A DNA stretch of 64,000 bases from Perca fluviatilis (lineage: Eukaryota; Chordata; Actinopteri; Perciformes; Percidae): NCBI RefSeq assembly GCF_010015445.1, contig NC_053129.1:18977249-19041248 (forward strand). Direction: 5' to 3'. The position numbers and the translations under genes are program-made. This document shows, one piece after another, positions 37,681-52,272 of the stretch (position 1 is its first letter; every line of letters starts with the position of its first letter). The notes beneath the pieces are model-generated. The model was given only the letters and a program-made list of their open reading frames with translations. It had not been told where the DNA came from and ran no database searches.

Positions 37681-39587
37681 TTTGTTGACACTAAGTAGAA
37701 TTATGCCATATTTGTCCAAGAGTTGAAAGAAAACAGTGACCTTCAGTTTTTTGCATATAAATATTTTATTCTAAATCTTCTGAAAAGTTTGTGAGGTGAC
37801 ATACCCACATTAACATATTAACATACTGGAAACACAAGGTTGTCATACAGTTATCAAAAGCAAAGCCTGCTATTAAAGACACATCTGATCTATAAACACT
37901 GGAAGTAGCATTTGAAGTGGCATGCAAAACTTGTTGAAATCGTGTTTTATTTATTTTTAGAAAATGTGCATGTTTTTACAGATTGGTTTATTGGGAATTT
38001 AAAAATTACAAAGTAAACTGTTTATTTTGTTTGCCTTGACATAAGGGTCTTATTAAAAATATTTTCATGCATACATTTTAGAGTGTTTACCAAATCTAGA
38101 ATTAAAGTTGCGGTTTATAAAAAATTGGAGCTTGATGTCACTGATGCACATTTTCATTTATGATTCTCTGAAACCAGATAACCCTGTAATGTATTATGAG
38201 CATTAAGATGATTTATACATAATCATGTTTTTATGGCATTGTGTTTTTTTTATAAAATGAGGGCCAATGGCTGTGAAAAGCCTGTAGTTGTTTTCACAGT
38301 ATACCCACTGTATACCCACTGAGCTAATTGAACTCTACTTTGCATACATAAATCACAATGTTAAATCATGAATGTGCTTACATTCATAATGAGGCTCATC
38401 TCTGAGCTCTCAATGGACATTCAACATGCTTGAACTGGGATTTTAATGCAGCCGCAGATTTAATTAAAAACTGTTACCCGGGGAAAAGAAGAGGATGCCA
38501 CAATGCTGTGGGTGGAAATTAAATGAGTTTTGTCAATGCACATTCACACGTTCATTCATACACACAGAGCTAAACACAATCATGCACAGGTATCCTCACA
38601 TGTGTCCTAGCATGGCCTGACATATTACATAACGCTCCATCCACAGCACTCCTTCACTTTCTTCAGCACTGACAGCTCGCCTCTCAGTGGCTGCCAATCA
38701 CAGGGCCAACTGGGAAAAAGCAACAGGACGACTTCTCTTTGAGCAGCTGCACTAAGGCAAACAGTGCTTTTCCCCAGGCATTAATGCACTCATAGTATTT
38801 ATTTCAGTGTATTGAAAGTCAGTACAACATACATATATGTCTTGATATTTGTGATTGCTTTTTAGAAAATTATAGTATTTTTTAGAACATGTTTGAAAGA
38901 GTCTCTTATCCTTATCTTATTTTCTTCATAATCTCTTTGTGACTCCTGTTTGACTTGATTACGCATGGTAGCTGGTGACCTTACAGTACAGTCAGTGAGT
39001 GCTCACGGATAGGACAACCTTTTTAAGAAAACCCAGAGATTTAGAACAGAAAAAGAGAGCAAACTTGAACCGACTAACACTATCGTAGACTGGTTTGCAA
39101 CAGATTTGTAAATTTAGCTTGTGTGTAAAGTCTTTCCTTATTTCCTAGTAACTGCTCGCTAATTTCACACTTGAGTTGGAGTAAAGTCTTAGCTAGTAAA
39201 GACTGTAGTAATGTGCAAATCAGTTGCTAAGAAACATCAGTGATGCTTTCTAATCAAAAATTACAGTTAAATAAGCGATATTAAACTTAGCTACCGATCT
39301 TTTGTTAATGTAGGTATTACTTTGTTTTATTTATATATGCATGCATGAGGAAATGTGTTTCAGAATTAATGAAAAAAAATGTTAATGCGGTTTAGAATGA
39401 GTGGGGATAAACATCTGGCTATGCTAACCTAGCTGTTGTTGTTGCCAGATGTACAGAGCTGGGGTAAAGCCTGGCATCTAGCGCGTCTCTCACAATCAAT
39501 CAATCAATGAATTCAATCTATCCCTTTTTTTTTTGTCACATGAAATCGTACGAGGTACAATTGCAGTCAAATCCATTTGATGTATCT

Positions 39588-39780
39588 GCTTCCGCTATCT
39601 ATTTTGCAAGGGCACCGTCGCTGCATCCAGGGCTTAGAGCTGCTCAGGATTTTGTGATTGGCTTAAAGAAATACAAACAAGCCAAAAAGTTTTTTTCCCT
39701 GGATCCCACAATAGATAAGCGGTGTAGCCAGACCATACTCCAGTGCTGACACAGCACTGTGGTCTGTCAGTGTGAGACTA
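39588..39780 (+). repeat. GCGCTGTGG-type short interspersed repeat, copy 2
   Basis: AGCCAGACCATACTCCAGTG then CTGACACAGCACTGTGG matches the reverse complement of 42476-42525. The upstream block (TTTTGTGATTGGCTTAAAGAAATA) also matches it. Confidence 0.7.
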
Positions 39781-41928
39781 CAGTATAATAAGTTTAAGTT
39801 TTTTTTTTTTTTTTACTTACAAAGAGCTGGTGCAACTGGTTCCTCCTGCTACACAAAACAACACTCTTTTCTACCTGATAACCCATACATTATATACATT
39901 TGGTAAAGCAGATGAGTAGGCTTGGTTTGACACATACTGTATGGCACTCTGTTTTGTAAATCACATTTCTACTCTTCTTGTAAATATACTGTATTTTAAT
40001 GCTACAAACTGTAAATAGCACTATCTAATGTATTAAGAACATTACAGCATATCGTGCTGGATAAAAGCATGAAATAACACTATAAGACACACAATCCAAA
40101 CCATTCAAGTGCGAGACACAAGAACCCAAAATATCCTTGCATGATGTCATCAAAAGCAGTCCATCCTGATTTTTAAAAAGGGCCTGTTTAAAATTTGAAA
40201 TAAAAATGTATAATGCTGTATAAAAAATCAAAGTGAGATACTAACTTTGCCATGACATTCCTACGTTTTTTAAATAATCTTTTATTTTCAATAATCAACA
40301 CTAAATCAGCCACAGGGAGGCATTTATTTAATTAAACTAATAGATCTCTAAAGTCTTAATAATTTTGTCACTGCAGTGTATACAGCAAATAGAGCTTTCT
40401 GGTGGTGTACATTCAAAATTGGCGAGGATCTCATCTTAATCCGCTGACTTTATATCTGAAGGTAGAGATGAGAGAGCTGCAACATAAACAGCAGTAAGGG
40501 GAAAGATGCAGCTTTCATTGCTACAGTACTATACATGCCGGGTTAAAATATCAGCTGCTACCCCTTTTCTGTGGTATGTACTATTGGGAAAAAAGACAGT
40601 GTTGACGCACCAAGCTTTATGTTTCAGTCTCATGAAGAAGAAAAAAACACAACAGTGGGTTTAATTTCTAAAAATAACAGAAAGCACTCCTGGTCCTTTG
40701 ATCACACAGAAGAACTCTCTGATTCTTCTGTCAGAATCATGGATCATTACTTTGGTATAAGGGAGAATGGGGTCTGATCAGTGAGCCTGGCACTGTGTGG
40801 TTAATGTAACTCTCTCAACACATTAAGACTGATAGGCAATGGCTAAATCACACTGGAGACAGAAAGCTGACTTTTTCCCAGTTGTTAAGAAATTGTTTCT
40901 CCACTCGGTTGCCATGCATATTGTAGATTCCTCTTGAAATGAGTTAAATAAAAATCTCCATGTCCTCTCTATCCATTTGCTTCCTCTTCATACTATTTTT
41001 ATTCCAAGATGCCCTCCTGAATATATGGATTTTTTTTTTTTACTGTGCTTATATATAACAAGTCTGAGAGCGTAAGTGGACAGACAAAGCATATCTCAGT
41101 CCTTCATGCGTCACCATCCTCACATGTTCAGTGGGGTTTTCAGTAAGGCACAAGTGGATTATTCCTTAGGGTGAAAAGCCAAATGTCAGTCTTTAGCGAG
41201 GGCAGACTGACCGGCGAATGCAAGGCATACAAATTCATACTGGAAGAAGTGTAAACTAAAAAGAAAAAGCCCCATTTCTTTGTATTAGCACAGGACTGCT
41301 GCCTCGTCAAGAAAAAGCATTCATTGTTGATTATGGAGTGTTTTTAGCAGTGAGGATCCTCTTTTTCTGATGCAGATTTCCGGGCCTCTGGAAATTCAAC
41401 AAGAAATGAGCACAGATACATCTATTGCTTTCTAAGTTTGATGAATGTATTTATTTCTGTGCGTTCACAGGCTTGTTTGTGGGTATATGTGAAGAAGAGG
41501 TGTTGCTACCTCAAGTGGGCTTTCATTTCCTTCCTGCTCATGAGATACGTTTGTTGAACGCATGCCTCTGATACAATAATTTGTTCCATTCTGGAGCAGG
41601 CTTCTAATTTGGCTCAATCGCTTGCACAGCTGTCGATCACGTTGGCACAGACACAAAAAAAGGAAGTTGGCTTCCTCCTCTGATTTGATGAGACCTGTGA
41701 GAGAGCACTTCAAATGTGTTTATTTGAGTTTTTGACAATTGATCTGTTTAAGTCAAGCTTTTCAAGGTTTTCAATCAATGATTGGAACACAATCCACTTA
41801 ACGAATGCACAGGTACCTTACCACAGATGCTCAGACAATAAGCACAAAAGTAGGCATGTATTTGTAAGCTCTGTCCGCTAACAGATGAGTTTCATTCAGT
41901 TTCCTGAATCTCATTTTCATGCCGCGTC

Positions 41929-44900
41929 TTATTTTAGATTTTCGATGATGGCAATCTCCTGCCGGTCAGCGTAATCTGGGCTGAGGCCGTTCAGGTAGAA
42001 GCTGCCATTCCTTGCCAGGGTCCCCGTGATGGGACTGAGGGAGAGAGTCGAGTTGGGGCAGGCCTCTCTGTCCTCATACAGGTTGACGGACAGCGCTCTT
42101 TTGCCAGGGGTCAATTCCTGGTTGAGGGTCGTGTTTATACCCAGCTCGGATGACAGCTTGCGCTTGATGGATGCAGCACGTTGAAACTTGTCATAGATGT
42201 CAACGCTGAGTCGCCGCCGGGTCTCTTTGAACTCTGCCGACACGTTTGCTGTCCACTCGGCTGCGTGAGCTCGAAACTCTCCAACCTGCAGGGAGATACT
42301 TAATGTTAATGCCTGCCGGTCGATCAAGCACAACATGCTCTTACATTACCGGACAATATGAGAGTGGTATCACTCTTCTCATCTTACTCTCGGCCAGAAA
42401 GCAAATATGCTTATTTCCCAAAATGTCTAAATCTATAAATTTAAGAAAGTATGCAGATTCTGTTCTCTTGCATTGCCAGACCTATCTCCACAGCGCTGTG
42501 TCAGCGCTGGAGTATGGTCTCGCTGCAGGAGTTTACATTCTGGTTGTTTGTATTTTTTTAAACCAATCACAATCGTCTGGGGCGGCACTAAGCCCCGGAT
42601 GGAGCAATGGTGCCCCTTGCAAAGTAGGTAGAGGGGATAGCGGAAGGGGAGGATAAAGTCTGACCTCCGGTAAACCAGACTAGTTCCCACATAACTTTCA
42701 TACAGTCTCATCCTTCAGGAACTACTTGCACTGTCATAAGAAGTTTGACTTACCCACCCATCGCTTTTGAAGTTTATTCTAAAATTGACTGCAGAAGCCT
42801 CAAGCAATAAAAAGACTAAATAAAATAAATAAAAAGACTATGTAGTGTATCTGGTTTGGTCTGTTTTTTTATGGTCCTTGAGAGGCAACGGAGGGGAGAG
42901 GAATGATCACTTAACAGTTTCTGTCCTAGTTAAAGGTCATATGACATGCTGCTTTTTGGATGCTTTTATATAGACCTTAGTGGTCCCCTAATACTGTATC
43001 TGAAGTCTATTTCCCGAAATTCAACCTTGGTGCAGAATTACAGCCACTAGAGCCAGTCTTATGACCTCATAAGGAGCAAGATTCCAGATCGGCCCATCTG
43101 AGCTTTCATTTTCTCAAAGGCAGAGCAGGATACCCAGGGCTCAGTTTACACCTATCACCATTTCTAGCCACTGGGGGACCATAGGCAGGCTGGGGGAACT
43201 CATATTAATGTTAAAAAACCTCATAAAGTGAAATTTAAATTTTCTTAATTTTTTTCATGTTTTGGGTGTGCATTTATATAAACTGGGTTTTAGTTTTGGT
43301 TGATTTAGTGTTCATGTTGCTCAACATTTATTGTTGCACCATGACCGAGACCCGGAGATTTGTCTACTGCATCAACTTGCAGCTCTGTGTTAATACAACT
43401 TCACCTGTTAAGTTTCACCTTGTGTAAAAACTTAAACGGTTTAAAGGCCCTGACACAACAACCCGACAGCTGCGGGCGGCAGAAAAGGCAGTCGGACTGA
43501 TCAGTCGGCTCCCCGAGGTCCAAAAAGTGCCTTGGAAAACACACCAAAGCGACACCGACTTGAGCGTACGTTCTGCGCGTGCGCAAGACGTAATACAAAA
43601 AATTTAAACCGGAAATGACGAACGCATCACATGGGTCTAGCTTCTCCAACTGACCGATATTGGTAGCTTGTTCGAAATACAATCTTGTATTTTACCAAAA
43701 TAGTTCACTGAAACGTGTTTATGAAAACATTTTAAGCGAGAAATCAAATCAAATCGACAAAGGTCAGTTTAAAAGATTTTCGTCACATTTTGAGAGGCTT
43801 TCGTCACTCAACCCCGCTCGCCATTTCTGGGTTAGCACTCCACCAATCGGATTGGTCATTGCGTCCGACTGCCCGCCCTCCAACCCGCCCTCCAACCCAG
43901 CAAGTCAGGTCGGCCAAAATGAAGGCAGACGGCCCCTCCAACGGCCCCTCCGATGGATGACGGCACGGGACACACCAAACAGACTTGAGTCACCGACCTC
44001 GCCAGACTGTCCAACGGCTGATTATCAGGTTGGTGTGTCAGGGCCTTAAGGCAACGGGTTTCCACGCAAATTTCTCGTAAAGTAATTCGATAGTCTGGAT
44101 ATCACCAGACCAAGCTCAATCTTTTAAGATTGAACATTAGTCTGGGGAGTCTGCTCTGTATTTTCTCTGCACAAGAGGCGTGATCAACGGGCATAGTTCA
44201 AATGACTCTGTACGCAATTGGATAGTTCTTCAACCAATCAGACCAACGATCCGGGTGACGTACTTTGCAGAGTGAGGCAGAGCAAAATCCGGTCGGTAGT
44301 AAGGCAAACACATCCTTCTTTTGTAGGAATTGTTCCAGGGCAAATTTCTGTTCCGTTTTCAGAGAAAACTTGCCTTTGAAATCTTTTAAAAAAGCAGCGA
44401 CAGCAGCATGCTGCGTTTTGGTGGCCGCCATGTTGAATGTAAACAAAAAGCTGCTTGCCTTCGCTTCTATATCGTCATCGTGTTAAACCCACCAATAGCG
44501 CACCAGGTGGATAAGCCAGTTTGTGATTGGTTCCCTCAAATGTGTAACGGAAGCAGGATAGATAATCGTACAGGTTTCCAGCCTGAGCTGCAGGGCAAAA
44601 TCAAATCGCCGGCAGATCGGGCTGGGTTTACCCAGTCCACTAATTCAGGATGGAACAGTGTAGGTTTCTTTCTCCAGGCTGTTGAATTGTCTATGAGGCT
44701 CTGTTTAAGTTTAAGTTAAAATTGGAGGTGTGTTTCTGTATGTAGCACATTAGACACACACAAACACTAGAGCACAAACACTTAAGTATGTGCTTTCCTG
44801 CCAATACCGATTTTAGCCGATTCCGATTAAATTTTTCCTAACCACTTTACAGCACACACAAATATTTATTTTCTATCTTTTCTTTAATAGAAGATTTTAC

Positions 44901-47900
44901 ATTTTGCATAGAACATACAACTTTTCAACAGATAATCGATCGTTATAAAATAGAACTATATAAATTACTCCTGGTGTGGGAAATTCACACACATCTAAAG
45001 TGCAATGTTATGGAAGAACCAATTCCTTCTTTTCACATCCAATATCCAACAAAAAAAATTTGATATATTTAGCAAACTAAACTTCTGTATGAAAACAGGT
45101 AGTAGCCAAATCCAGTTATTAAACTAGGCATGATGGATAATGGACGCGAGCAGACCTGTGGGACTGCGCCCGCCCATGCCACCCTGCACTGCGCATGGTC
45201 ATATGACGGATGTATGGATGTATGTATGCAGTTAACATAACCATAGTTAACCATAATTCTCACATTCACATTCATCTCATTGACCGGAGTTTAGAATGCC
45301 AACACAAACAAAGCGGAACGTGAGGGACATCCGGCGGAATTACCGGCGCCACCTGAACAATCTCGGAAATGCAACGTCATAGACTACCTCTGGTGTGACA
45401 TACACCCACATCACAACGTACCTCCTCTTTAGTTTTTTTGGAGATGACTCGGAACCAGTCTCCAATCATACTGAGCACAGCGGCAAAGTAGGCAAGGCCC
45501 ACCAGGATCCAGAACCACACCACGGGCTTGTAGTAGTTCAGAAACTCTGAGCTGTCTGACCCACCTGCAGAACCAAAGACACAAGTGAGTTATACAAGTC
45601 TGTTACATGACCCTGGGTTATATGCGTTACTTACCAAACTGTATCATTCTGAGAGGAAGAACAAAAAATGGCTGGATTGATTTTAAGTGTAAGAAGACCT
45701 GATGCAGTCAGTTAAGTCAGGTGAGTAAAATGGGCCTTTAACTTTCATACTTTATCATTTAATGAGCCTTGGTCTCTCCATTGTAGAGTCTGTAGATGTC
45801 TTTCTGCTGTAGTGCTGCCTTGTATTGCCCCTGGGCATTTGACTCAGTCCTGACTCTAAGTAGGACCATTTTGTAAGAATATATAGAATATAAAGAGGGA
45901 GAGAAATTGAGACTAAGTATAAAATGTCCCATATAAAATAAAATATTCACTTATCTTTTCCTGTAAATCCATTAGTGTGATCTTGATGCTCTAATGGATA
46001 TTAAGCAACAATCTGACAATCTGCGAAAACTGTAAGTGCATAAATACTGTACATTACATTATAAATACTAGACAGTGGATGTGTTCCATGTGCCATCTGA
46101 GTGATAAAGAAAATAAGTTCCATTTAGTATTATCTTTTCTTTGTAACAGGGGATATTTTGTTCAGTGAGATAAAAATAAAGACACAGGTTCTTTAAAATG
46201 AGATTGAATAGGCTATTAAAATATGAAACAAATGAAGTCAGTCACTTAAAGAAAGTCTTGTTGAGGGAAGAAAGCCATTCATCAGGATAAACGTTCAAGG
46301 ATCCCTGTGGAGGTTTTAACCCTGAGTACTGCATGGACTTACCCAGCCTTACCTTAATAATATAAGTCCTATCCACGTGCAAACACATTTAAATGCCATT
46401 TTGGCTCCGACATGTATCAGCTGTGTCTTTGGATGATAAATGAACTGGTATGACGCAGCGCAGTCCACTCACTGTGCAGTTACTATAGATAACTGCCCAT
46501 TACAGCACTAGTTTCACTAACAGTCCAGGTTTACTTTACGCCACCTGTGCAAACCCCAGTAGATAGTAATTTATAATCATTAGGCCTGCTCAGGGAAGTT
46601 TAATCTAGCAGCTAAGTGTTTATGATTTTTCCCATCTGCCTCTCCCTTTTTGTTTGCCAAGCAGGTCAAATCAAGCTAATACCACCTGTCAAACTATTCT
46701 TTTAAATGTACGGGCTGGGTGTTTCAGTTTTTTTCAGTCACACAAAAGAGGATTTATGTCTGTAATTTATACATTTATCGCATTAGTATTAATTGCCCAA
46801 GATCATTATGATTGTTTTAAGGATGCCAATTCTAATGTGCTATTGTAATTAGTGAGTAAAAAAAATCTGTTTTTGTTTTGGAAGTATTGAGTATAGATTT
46901 CTGGGTCAACAGATGGGAGCACTTAACATATTGCAGGGATTCAAATGCATAAAAAAAAACGGTATCACACATGGATCATAATGTGAAGCACAGAATGAAA
47001 AAGCAGGCCTATTGCTGCGGTGCACATGTGTTGAGTCAGCCTGGCAGAGGAACAACTATAAACACACTGATTCGAAACTGGGTGTCTGACATAAAAATGA
47101 AAGACGGCCGGTAAATCAGAAAGAAAATCAAGTGACCTTTTTCACCGGCGACAAAGTCTCCAAAGCCGATTGTGGTGAGGGTTATGACGACAAAATAGAT
47201 GGACTCTAGCGTGCTCCAGCCCTCGATGTGCTTGAAGATGATGACTGGCAGAGCCACGAAGATGAGGCACCCGAACAGAATGAAGATCAGCGTGGAGATG
47301 ACGCGGATCTTCGTCTGGCTGACTTTCCACTTCTGGTGGGAGAGAAAAGAATTGTTAATACAGGAATACACAACTTCCACATACAGAAATATTCAACAGA
47401 GCAGGGGCAGAGAATATGTTTGATGGTTTTATGTTACCATGCAATGTGATTAGTGGTGTAACTTGTTTGTTAATTCACCAACATGAACATTTTTTTTTTT
47501 TTGTCTACAGCTATAAGCAATTTCTTGCAGACCTTTCCTGAAATGATTGTGAAGGAAATTGACATGCTGCCGAATGTCCCACAGGCTTTTCTGTTTCTTG
47601 CTCCCTTCACATTGACCTCCTTCGAGGAATACATTTGCTGATTTTTTTTTTTAACATCTCAAACATCACCCTGCCAAGCTCATGTGACATAATGTTTGCT
47701 GTCAGATGGCACGCCCACCTGAGCTGCAGAGAAGTAGCACTTGACATGCCTGACATGCTGTAATGTTATTGAATTCTGAAATATTCCACATGCAGTCATA
47801 GCAGCAGCTATCATAATGGATTCATAGCAGTTCCAGCCTGTGCTATCAACTGTAACTATGAGAGTTTAAATGTGAGGAGCCCCGCAGTCGCTCCTTTGCA

Positions 47901-50900
47901 TCACAGTTACAGACCGTTAGAATATATTCTGCATGCTGCTTATTTCTCTGCTTCCTTTCCACTGGAGGTGACTGCTTTCAGCTGGTTCCCTGTGTATCGT
48001 GCCCTTTTCCCTTCCAGTTATGTAAGCCCAAAGCACAGTGCCTCTGAGGGGAAGCATAAAGAGCCGGCAGACCTCAGATCACTGAGTCTGTGATGTCTAA
48101 ATGTCCTTGCTACACTAAGCAAAGTACAGTACAGTAGTATACAGTTTGAAGAGACCTACAGTAAGACATACTAGACCAAATTAGCTGAAAACAAAGCATT
48201 CATATATTCCAAAGGAACTTTTGAAGCTGAAGTGCTTCCTCAAACAGCATCTTCACCGTATTGCTGCTATTTCAGCAGCTGCTACAGTCCATTGTTTGAA
48301 GTCAGCTGCCAACATCTCTCCTCCTCCCCAGGGATGGAAGCCACAGAGCCAGCGATGAATCAAAATCATAATTAACCTGTTGCTACCAAGTACCTGGTGT
48401 CTTGGAGAAATGGCAATGGTTTGTGCTTTTATACTGAAAACGAAGGCTCTTTTAACTGAAATCAGAGACTGTTTTTGTGGACTTTAATTAGAATTAGATT
48501 TTTATCACAGCATTACAGGTGTTACATCAACAAATGACAAACATGACTGCACGCAGATACAAAAGAACATCCTATGAAAATGAAATGATTTGGGGATTCT
48601 CTACCATTGCTACTGCCTAGCTGACTCTCCGCATGTAATTGTTATTTGCAACAGCAAATAGGGAAACAAAATGCCACCCAGGTTATGTATTTATTTATTA
48701 ACATAATTAGGACTCAATGTTAACTGACATATTGTGAAATGTTTACTGACAAAGTATTTAATTTGTTTTCCTAAAATATCTGCTCTTGCAAAACCATGCC
48801 TGCTCATAGCAACAAAAGCACATCACAATACGGTAACTGTTGCTCACTTCAGGACTAAAAGCCTAACTTTATGATGCAATCATGTCATACTGCAACATCC
48901 TCCCTCCCCATCGTTTTATGGCTGTGTATAAATATACCTTTAAAATAGAATCACATATTTTCCTTGCTTGTACTTAGGATATTTTATCTTTAGTCACCAA
49001 ACTATATTTATTTAACATCTGTAATTGGTACTCGTTTCCATTTTTTCATCTACGGTCTTTTTCTTTATCAGCTTTTATTTTTGTGAACACGTTGTATTGC
49101 ATCTATCTGTATGATTAAGTCTATTATGGATTTTTGTTATTACGATTAATTATTATCCTTCCAGTAGCTGCACAGTCCTTTTGTTAAATGATGTAGATTA
49201 TATGAAGCACATTTTATTCTGGTACAAGGACAAGTAAAAACAACAGCTATTAGTTTTTTACTGTGAGCAGCAGATAAAATAAACTGCTGCAATTAATCTG
49301 TTTTAGTTGTGGAAACTATAATCATCCTAACTGGCGTGTGGATTCTGTAGCTGTTTGATTGCTGTTGTTTTTCAGGGGGAACCTTTGAGTTTCCAGGAGA
49401 AACTTAATGACTGTCCAGCACAGTCCATTTATACTCTCGGTGTCCAACGTGATTAATGGTGCCTTTAAACTGCTCTGGCACAACTGCTACATGTATTTTT
49501 GCAAGCGTGCGTGTACTGTACGTGCTTGTAAATGGACAGAAGTCAATGTGTGACTTAATGTGGTAACTAAGCCTACCATCATTATTTCAAAGTGATCGAT
49601 CTGTTTGCTGCTGATTTATTCCACTGCCACAAGAAATAAGATGGGAACACAAACAACGTTTTTCTTTGCTGAATTTTGAAATATTGAAAAACAACTGCAA
49701 TTTACTGTTCTGGGCTTTCAGTACTGAAAAAAAAATGCCTGCATTTTAGATTGGTTTCCAGGAGTTTGTTGACATGGCAACCCAAAGTCTTCCACACCGT
49801 GGACTGACTGCTGAAGTCTGAGTAAAAAATTAATCCTGCACTTTTGAATGTGAACCTTCAGCTGTGTTGTTTAGGGGTGTTTATGTTGCAGTTCTAACTT
49901 TGACATTGTACTGTACATATTGCAGCTCTTTCTAGGAACAGCTTAGGCAATATCATTTTACAGCTGTTTGTGTGTTACCTGTATAATTAAGTCGCCAAAT
50001 GTGACTGCATTAAATGGCTCATTGCACACAAGCAAACATACAGGTGATTCAGAAACAAAAAAACAAGCTCATATAAATGATGTAGCTCACCACAATCATC
50101 TTCTCTACTTTGGCGATGCCCTTCCCAAAAATGGTCCCCAACTGGTCCCCGACACCAGCCAATAAGAATCCAAATAGGGGAATCCCAAGCAGAGCGTAAA
50201 TTATACAGAAGATCCGCCCACCTTCTGTGTGAGGAGAGATGTTCCCAAATCCTGACAGAGAGGAGACACAGATTGTGCATTAGCTCAACAGCAGCATTTA
50301 ATTCAAAATGTCTGTATAGATTAGCTGCAACATAGCAAGGCAGTAGTGTTGTTGCCTATTGAACAGGACATTGTAAATTCCTGTAAGACTGTTATATTAA
50401 AGTGTACAGGTTGACACTTCCTGGGGTGTCATATTCCCTGAAATTGTTGGTACTGTTTTATAATGTAGAATGTGTACACTTTCCTATAAAAAAGGGGATG
50501 TTCTGTGTGTGTGTGTTTCATTTTAGAACTGTATGTGCGTACTAGACCTTTCCCTGAGAAGGTAAACATCTTCTTCACTCTATTAGTCTTCTGTGTTTTT
50601 GCTTTATATGTGAGTTTGGTTATTTAAAACAAATGTAAAGTGAATGAAATAATAATTTTACATTTTAATTTACTTTTATGCATACATCTGTGGATTAGAG
50701 GAGAAGTTTGCATGTGTGTGGCAACCTGCAGCACTAAAGTGTTCTGTTGAAACCATGTTGGCTTGCACGGAGCATTTTGTAACTTGTTGCACCGACATAG
50801 AGAGCATTTACACAATTGCAAGTACGTGGGTTTATGTGTAGGTTTTTATTGCATTACATTGTTGAAAGGAATGTGTTTTTGGTTATTTATATATATTATG

Positions 50901-51415
50901 AGAACTTAATTTATCTTTTTGTATTATTAATTTGCATATAATGCTCTCTTCAGCACTTTTTTGTTTTGGACTTTTCCCTGGGAAACAACAGAAAGCATTT
51001 ATGCTAGATGAACCTGTACATGTTACTTTTTCTGCAGAGAACTTATGCTAGTGCCTTAAAGCGATCAAAGACAGCCCTGGGAAGTGTGATAACTTTTCTG
51101 TGTTGCACATTCTGTATCATAGTACATCGTATTTCATCAAAGCTGGCAGAAAAAGTCATATGAGTTCAAACTAAAGTACAAGAAAACTTTCCACAAAGCC
51201 TGACTGTGCTATAACATCACTGCAGGCAGGCGCAGCAGAATAGTTTGTAGCTTTGAGAAATGTCAGTAGTTAGATGTAAGTCGTGCTAAAGCACTGACTC
51301 AGACTACAGTCTATGATTCACACCCTCAGTCCTTCAAACTAATCTGATATGAATGAAAAATGAAAGGAACACCAAAAATGAAAACACGTACAGTACGCTG
51401 TAGGTAGGCCTTTAA

Positions 51416-51451
<36 letters not shown>

Positions 51452-52237
51452 ACACACACACTCTCTAATGTGAGTCCATCACTGGTTCGCCTTTCATCTT
51501 CTCTCTAAACTCATCATCATGTGCAGCAGCTAGAAAAGCAGGTGGGACTTATAGAAGTCCGGGTATGGATAATGAACATTTACATCCACTTTTCTCTATA
51601 AATGCAGTCATCTGTCTCAGTTTACGAGCTGCAGGGTACCCTCTAATGAATTTTCAGTCTCACTTTGGAGTGGGGTGATACTAAATCAGAGAAAAATTGT
51701 CAGTCAAGTCTCATTAATCTCTAGATTAGTTCAATGGGAAACCTGATGCCAGATTAGATTTATTTACCAGCTCTGGATGCCCCTGCAGAACAAACGAGAC
51801 ACAGCAGCTCTCTTATTTGAAGCTGCACTCACTTCTTCTTTTCTTCTTTTTATATACTGAATTAAACAGATTCTTGTTTTCATGCTCACCTCATCTTTGA
51901 ATGCAATCACAATAGCAGAGGTGAAAAGCAGCTTTGCAATCTCAAAGAGTTAGTGTCATGCACTAGAATAAAATGAAAATTTACTTTCCTTTTTTTTCAA
52001 ATATAATGAAATAGCAAAAAACTGAGCATTTCAGCATTTAAAAGTTGTTATAAATTGTATATTTTGAGAAAAAATGAGGGTTTGTATGTAATATGTAATA
52101 AAAAAATATGGCTACCAGCATTTAGATGATATATATTTGTCTAAAACATTTTTTTTCATACAGGACTTAAATCAAAGGTTAAACACCAAATTCAGTTAAA
52201 TACCAATAAGTCATTCAATTAGTTTTACACTTAACTT

Positions 52238-52272
<35 letters not shown>

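Larger units (their letters stand above)
42286..45421 (-). other. last intron of kcnk2, largely repeats
   Basis: A 3.1-kb intron holding at least five repeat insertions: 42455, 42931, 43445, 44070 and 44800. No host exon inside. Confidence 0.85.

Noticed and set aside
43660..44049. 129-codon plus-strand open frame
   Set aside because: It lies within the CpG-rich MITE (43445-44046); CpG-rich DNA opens frames by chance and the peptide resembles nothing known to me.
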